Shown one piece after another: positions 61,455 to 64,000 of a stretch of 64,000 nucleotides of DNA (the first letter of the stretch is position 1; every line of letters begins with the position of its first letter). The notes below the pieces were generated by a model. The model made no database searches, was not told the origin of the DNA, and was given only the letters and a program-made list of their open reading frames with translations. This DNA comes from Myxococcus stipitatus (GTDB lineage: Bacteria; Myxococcota; Myxococcia; Myxococcales; Myxococcaceae), in NCBI RefSeq assembly GCF_037414475.1, contig NZ_CP147913.1, positions 1,984,001 to 2,048,000 of the forward strand, read 5' to 3'. The translations under genes were made by a program, and so were the position numbers.

Positions 61455-61874
61455 ATGAAGACCTCATTCGTTTCGTCCCGCTTCTCTCCCGCCGCACTGC
61501 TCGCCCTCACGCTCCTGGCTCCGGCCATGGCGCTCTCCCACGGCAAGGATGGCGTCCACGTCATGGGCACGGTGAAGGAGGTGAAGCAAGGCACGCTCGT
61601 GGTAGAGACCGGCGAGAAGAAGCAGGAAGACGTGATGACGGACGCCAGCACCCGTTATGAGAAGAGCGGCGCGGCCGTCACGGCGGTGGACCTCAAGGCG
61701 GGCGAGCGGGTGGTCGTCCACGGCATGAAGATGAAGAACGGTCAGGTGCATGCGCAGTTGGTGAAGTTCGGCAAGCCTCCCGCCAAGGGAGACGAGAAGC
61801 CGCAGGCGGGGGCGGATGGAGCGCAGCCCGCGCCCGCGTCGAACGGCCATGACCATGGGCACGCGGGACACTGA
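61455..61874 (+). CDS. small exported beta-rich, His-rich protein
   Basis: The 139-aa protein has a signal peptide (AALLALTLLAPAMALSHG). The middle is a small OB-like beta barrel, with VHVMGTVKEVKQGTLVVET and TAVDLKAGERVVVHG, similar to DUF5666-like periplasmic proteins. The C-terminus is Pro/Ala-rich and ends in HDHGHAGH, a likely metal-binding tail. A role in copper handling near the haem proteins is a guess. GGAGA precedes the ATG. The next gene's start overlaps its 3' end by about 26 bp. Confidence 0.72.
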   Translation: MKTSFVSSRFSPAALLALTLLAPAMALSHGKDGVHVMGTVKEVKQGTLVVETGEKKQEDVMTDASTRYEKSGAAVTAVDLKAGERVVVHGMKMKNGQVHAQLVKFGKPPAKGDEKPQAGADGAQPAPASNGHDHGHAGH

Positions 61875-62670
61875 ACCCACCCGCTGGAATGGCCGCTTGT
61901 TCATGGGCACCGGGGCCCTGGTCTACGGGGGCCCGGTGCGAGCCACCGCGCCACACGCCCACCATGCCTTCCAGGTGATGGTGAGCCTGGAGCAGCCGCT
62001 GCACCTCCAAGGCACGCGGCGAGATGGCGCGCTGGAGTGTCGGGCAGCGGTGATTCCTCCCGACGCCCTTCACGAAGTCACGGCGCCGAGTCCCTCGGTG
62101 CTGCTGCTCTACCTCGACCCGGATGGACTGGTGGGACGGCGCTTGCGCCGGGCGCTGGGGCACCTGGGCGCGGCCACGGACTGGATGCGCGCGGGACAAC
62201 CCTTGTTGCCGATGGCGCCACGAGCCGCGCCTGGGACCTGGGCGGAAGCCCGGCACCTCGCCCAGGCCTTCATCGACGCCCTGGCCCACCCTGAGACACG
62301 TCCTCGAGTCATCCATCCCGCCGCGCAGCGCGCCGTCCGCTTCGTGGCGGAGAACCTGGAGGGAGACATCCGGCTGGGCGCCGTGGCTGAGCACGCGGAG
62401 ATATCTCCTGGGCGGCTCACCCACTTGTTCCCCCTGCACGTGGGACTCCCGCTGCGTCCCTATGTCGCCTGGCTTCGCCTCCAGCGGGCCGTCACCCAGC
62501 TGCGTGACGGCGGCACGCTGACGGAGGCCGCACACCACGCGGGCTTCACGGATGGAGCACACCTCACCCGCATCTTCCGCCGCATGTTCGGTATCCGCCC
62601 CTCCGACGTCATGGGCCGCGCGGAGTGGGTGCTGCCCACAGCGAAGGACGATGGAGTCCTCGCGAAGTAG
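61849..62670 (+). CDS. AraC-family transcriptional regulator
   Basis: The protein has 273 aa from ATG 61849; ATG 61855 is an alternative. The N-terminal cupin-like sensor has PHAHHAFQVMVSLEQ and VIPPDALHEV. The C-terminal AraC helix-turn-helix has IRLGAVAEHAEISPGRLTHL and LTEAAHHAGFTDGAHLTRIF, then FGIRPSDVM. It overlaps the end of the His-rich gene by about 26 bp and may regulate its own operon or the following sterol-desaturase-family gene. The effector is unknown. Confidence 0.9.
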   Translation: MTMGTRDTEPTRWNGRLFMGTGALVYGGPVRATAPHAHHAFQVMVSLEQPLHLQGTRRDGALECRAAVIPPDALHEVTAPSPSVLLLYLDPDGLVGRRLRRALGHLGAATDWMRAGQPLLPMAPRAAPGTWAEARHLAQAFIDALAHPETRPRVIHPAAQRAVRFVAENLEGDIRLGAVAEHAEISPGRLTHLFPLHVGLPLRPYVAWLRLQRAVTQLRDGGTLTEAAHHAGFTDGAHLTRIFRRMFGIRPSDVMGRAEWVLPTAKDDGVLAK

Positions 62671-62718
62671 CCAGTTCATCCAATCCAGGAGGCTCGCGCG
62701 GAGGCGACGCTCCTGGGA

Positions 62719-63615
62719 ATGCGCTCACACCCCGTCTCGACTCCAGCCGAGGTCTCATCCTCGAGCCCGTCGCTCTTCTCGTATCTCCCCTACCCCGTCG
62801 TCTTCTTCGGAGGCACCGCCGCGCTGGTGGCGGGCTTGAGCCAGGGCCTGCCCTATTGGCGCGTGGGACCGCCCATCCTGTTGCTCGCGGCGCTGCTCGT
62901 CCTCGCGCTCGAGCGATGGTCTCCTCACTCGGAGGTCTGGCGGAAGGACCACGACGGAGACACGTCCACCGACTTTCTCCACGTGACGGGCAACCTGGCG
63001 CTCAGCCACATCTCCCTCTGGCTGTACACGTGGACGATGGAACGCACTGGAGACGCGCTGTCGTGGTGGCCTCGCGACTGGCCCTTCTGGGCGCAGTTCC
63101 TCCTGGGGACCGCGGTCCTCGACCTGGGGCTGTATGGCATCCACCGCGCGAGCCACCACGTCCCCTGGCTTTGGCGGCTGCATGCCATTCATCACAGCCC
63201 TCGCCGCGTGTATTGGCTCAATGGGCAGCGCCGACACCTGATTCATGAGGCGCTTGAAGGAGCACCGGGCCTGCTGGTGATGGGATTGATGGGAGCGCCT
63301 TCGGGCGTGGTCGCGTGCGCCCTGGCCACCGTGACACTCCACCTCATGTTCCAGCACGGAAACATCGCCTACCGCGCGGGAGTCTTGCGCCACGTCTTCG
63401 CCGTGGCCGAGCTGCATCGCTGGCACCATCAACGCCTGTATGCGGACGTGCAAGGCAACTACGGCGCCATCCTGTCCGTGTGGGACCGGCTCTTCGGCAC
63501 CGCACTTCCGCAGAAGGGAGAAGCCCCGCTGGATGTGGGGATGGATGACGAGCCCACGCTCCCCACCCATTACCTCGGACAGCTCACCTGGCCGTTCCGA
63601 AGACAGCGCGAGTGA
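62719..63615 (+). CDS. sterol desaturase / fatty acid hydroxylase family protein
   Basis: The 298-aa membrane di-iron protein has the histidine motifs HRASHH, HAIHHS and HRWHHQR typical of the FA_hydroxylase superfamily, with four or more membrane helices (VVFFGGTAALVAGLS; ILLLAALLVLALE; ISLWLYTWTMERTG; FLLGTAVLDLGLYGIH). Members hydroxylate or desaturate sterols, carotenoids or lipids. Together with the two desaturases nearby it makes a third di-iron lipid-modifying enzyme within 6.2 kb. It follows the AraC gene by 48 bp. The substrate is unknown. Confidence 0.9.
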   Translation: MRSHPVSTPAEVSSSSPSLFSYLPYPVVFFGGTAALVAGLSQGLPYWRVGPPILLLAALLVLALERWSPHSEVWRKDHDGDTSTDFLHVTGNLALSHISLWLYTWTMERTGDALSWWPRDWPFWAQFLLGTAVLDLGLYGIHRASHHVPWLWRLHAIHHSPRRVYWLNGQRRHLIHEALEGAPGLLVMGLMGAPSGVVACALATVTLHLMFQHGNIAYRAGVLRHVFAVAELHRWHHQRLYADVQGNYGAILSVWDRLFGTALPQKGEAPLDVGMDDEPTLPTHYLGQLTWPFRRQRE

Positions 63616-63634
63616 GTCCTTGTCCCCACGCCGC

Positions 63635-64000
63635 TCATCGGGCCCGCTTCGAGCCTGGCGAGGAGCGCCCCTCCCGCCGAGCCCCTGCACCTCCCGGCTT
63701 CTCCCCCGCCATCACGTATTCACCCGCCTCGAGCCGTTGGATGAGCAGAGAGCTCCAGGTAGCGATGGCCGACAGGCTTCCGCTCCAGAGCTCCAGCAGG
63801 TCCGCCGTGTGCGAAGGCCGGGCACGGTCTTCGACCGTGGAGACAAGTGAATCCAGGTGGTCGCGATTCCGCGTCGCCAGCTGTTGCTGGGTCCGCAGCG
63901 GCGTCAGGACGCAGGCCCGAGGCAACGCCTGCATGAACGCGACACCCGCGCCCAGCTCCTCCAGGTCGAAGCTCCCCAGTGACTTCTCGAGCAGTTGAAC
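63635..64000 (-). CDS. hypothetical protein, C-terminal part, running off the window
   Basis: An open frame reaches the right edge on the minus strand and gives at least 121 residues (from VQLLEKSLGSFDLEELGAGV to a basic C-terminus). Codons show strong G/C third-position bias, as in its neighbours. The fragment is helical, with an ATWSSLLIQRLEAGEYVM segment and a Gly/Arg-rich tail. I do not recognise a family. It is convergent with the sterol-desaturase-family gene, 19 bp apart. Confidence 0.5.
   Translation of the reverse strand, partial: VQLLEKSLGSFDLEELGAGVAFMQALPRACVLTPLRTQQQLATRNRDHLDSLVSTVEDRARPSHTADLLELWSGSLSAIATWSSLLIQRLEAGEYVMAGEKPGGAGARREGRSSPGSKRAR

Noticed and set aside
63612..63998. 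Plus-strand 128-codon frame at the right edge
   Set aside because: Ser/Arg-rich; the opposite strand has a better protein-like frame with G/C-ending codons.

Overview
The window is GC-rich DNA whose codons almost always end in G or C. Several features point to a myxobacterium, probably Myxococcaceae: many lipoproteins, a fused TonB-domain/TonB-dependent receptor, an alternative complex III joined to a caa3 oxidase, a caspase-like exported protein, and a trans-AT polyketide cluster with its own fatty acyl-AMP ligase. This assignment is inference; no rRNA or tRNA gene is visible.

Layout. 1-13 kb (plus strand): the tail of a di-haem cytochrome peroxidase-like protein, an exported adenosine-deaminase-family protein, a GT4 glycosyltransferase, a two-gene RND efflux operon closed by a strong intrinsic terminator, a Tat-exported molybdenum hydroxylase with its 2Fe-2S subunit, and an LVIVD-repeat surface protein. 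13-21 kb: an orphan PemK/MazF-like protein, a large zinc-ribbon protein with an HNH-like motif, a half-size EamA transporter, a zinc-ribbon membrane protein, a dienelactone hydrolase divergent from a GlxA-type regulator, a GNAT acetyltransferase, an SDR and a small membrane protein. 21-36 kb (minus strand): a long respiratory operon, actABCDEF-hyp-ctaCDEF, with mostly 4-bp gene overlaps. It is preceded on the same strand by an ECF sigma / zinc anti-sigma / caspase-beta-barrel operon. 36-45 kb: the TonB-domain/receptor fusion with a lipoprotein partner, two unknown proteins sharing a C-terminal domain, a SnoaL-like protein, and an AraC regulator divergent from an EamA exporter.

45.6-60.3 kb is the most distinctive region. 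A fatty acyl-AMP ligase (FAAL) is followed by two AT-less polyketide synthases, ACP-KS-KR-ACP-KS and DH-ACP-KR-cMT-ECH. A membrane desaturase and an alpha/beta hydrolase follow, all overlapping or closely spaced, and a convergent delta-9-type desaturase lies beyond. The likely logic is: FAAL loads a fatty acid on the N-terminal ACP, two ketide extensions follow using an acyltransferase encoded elsewhere, the chain is reduced, C-methylated, dehydrated or rehydrated and desaturated, and the hydrolase releases it. I do not recognise the product.

60.8-64 kb: a mono-haem cytochrome c, a small His-rich exported protein, an AraC regulator, a sterol-desaturase-family hydroxylase, and the 3' end of an unidentified minus-strand gene that runs off the window.
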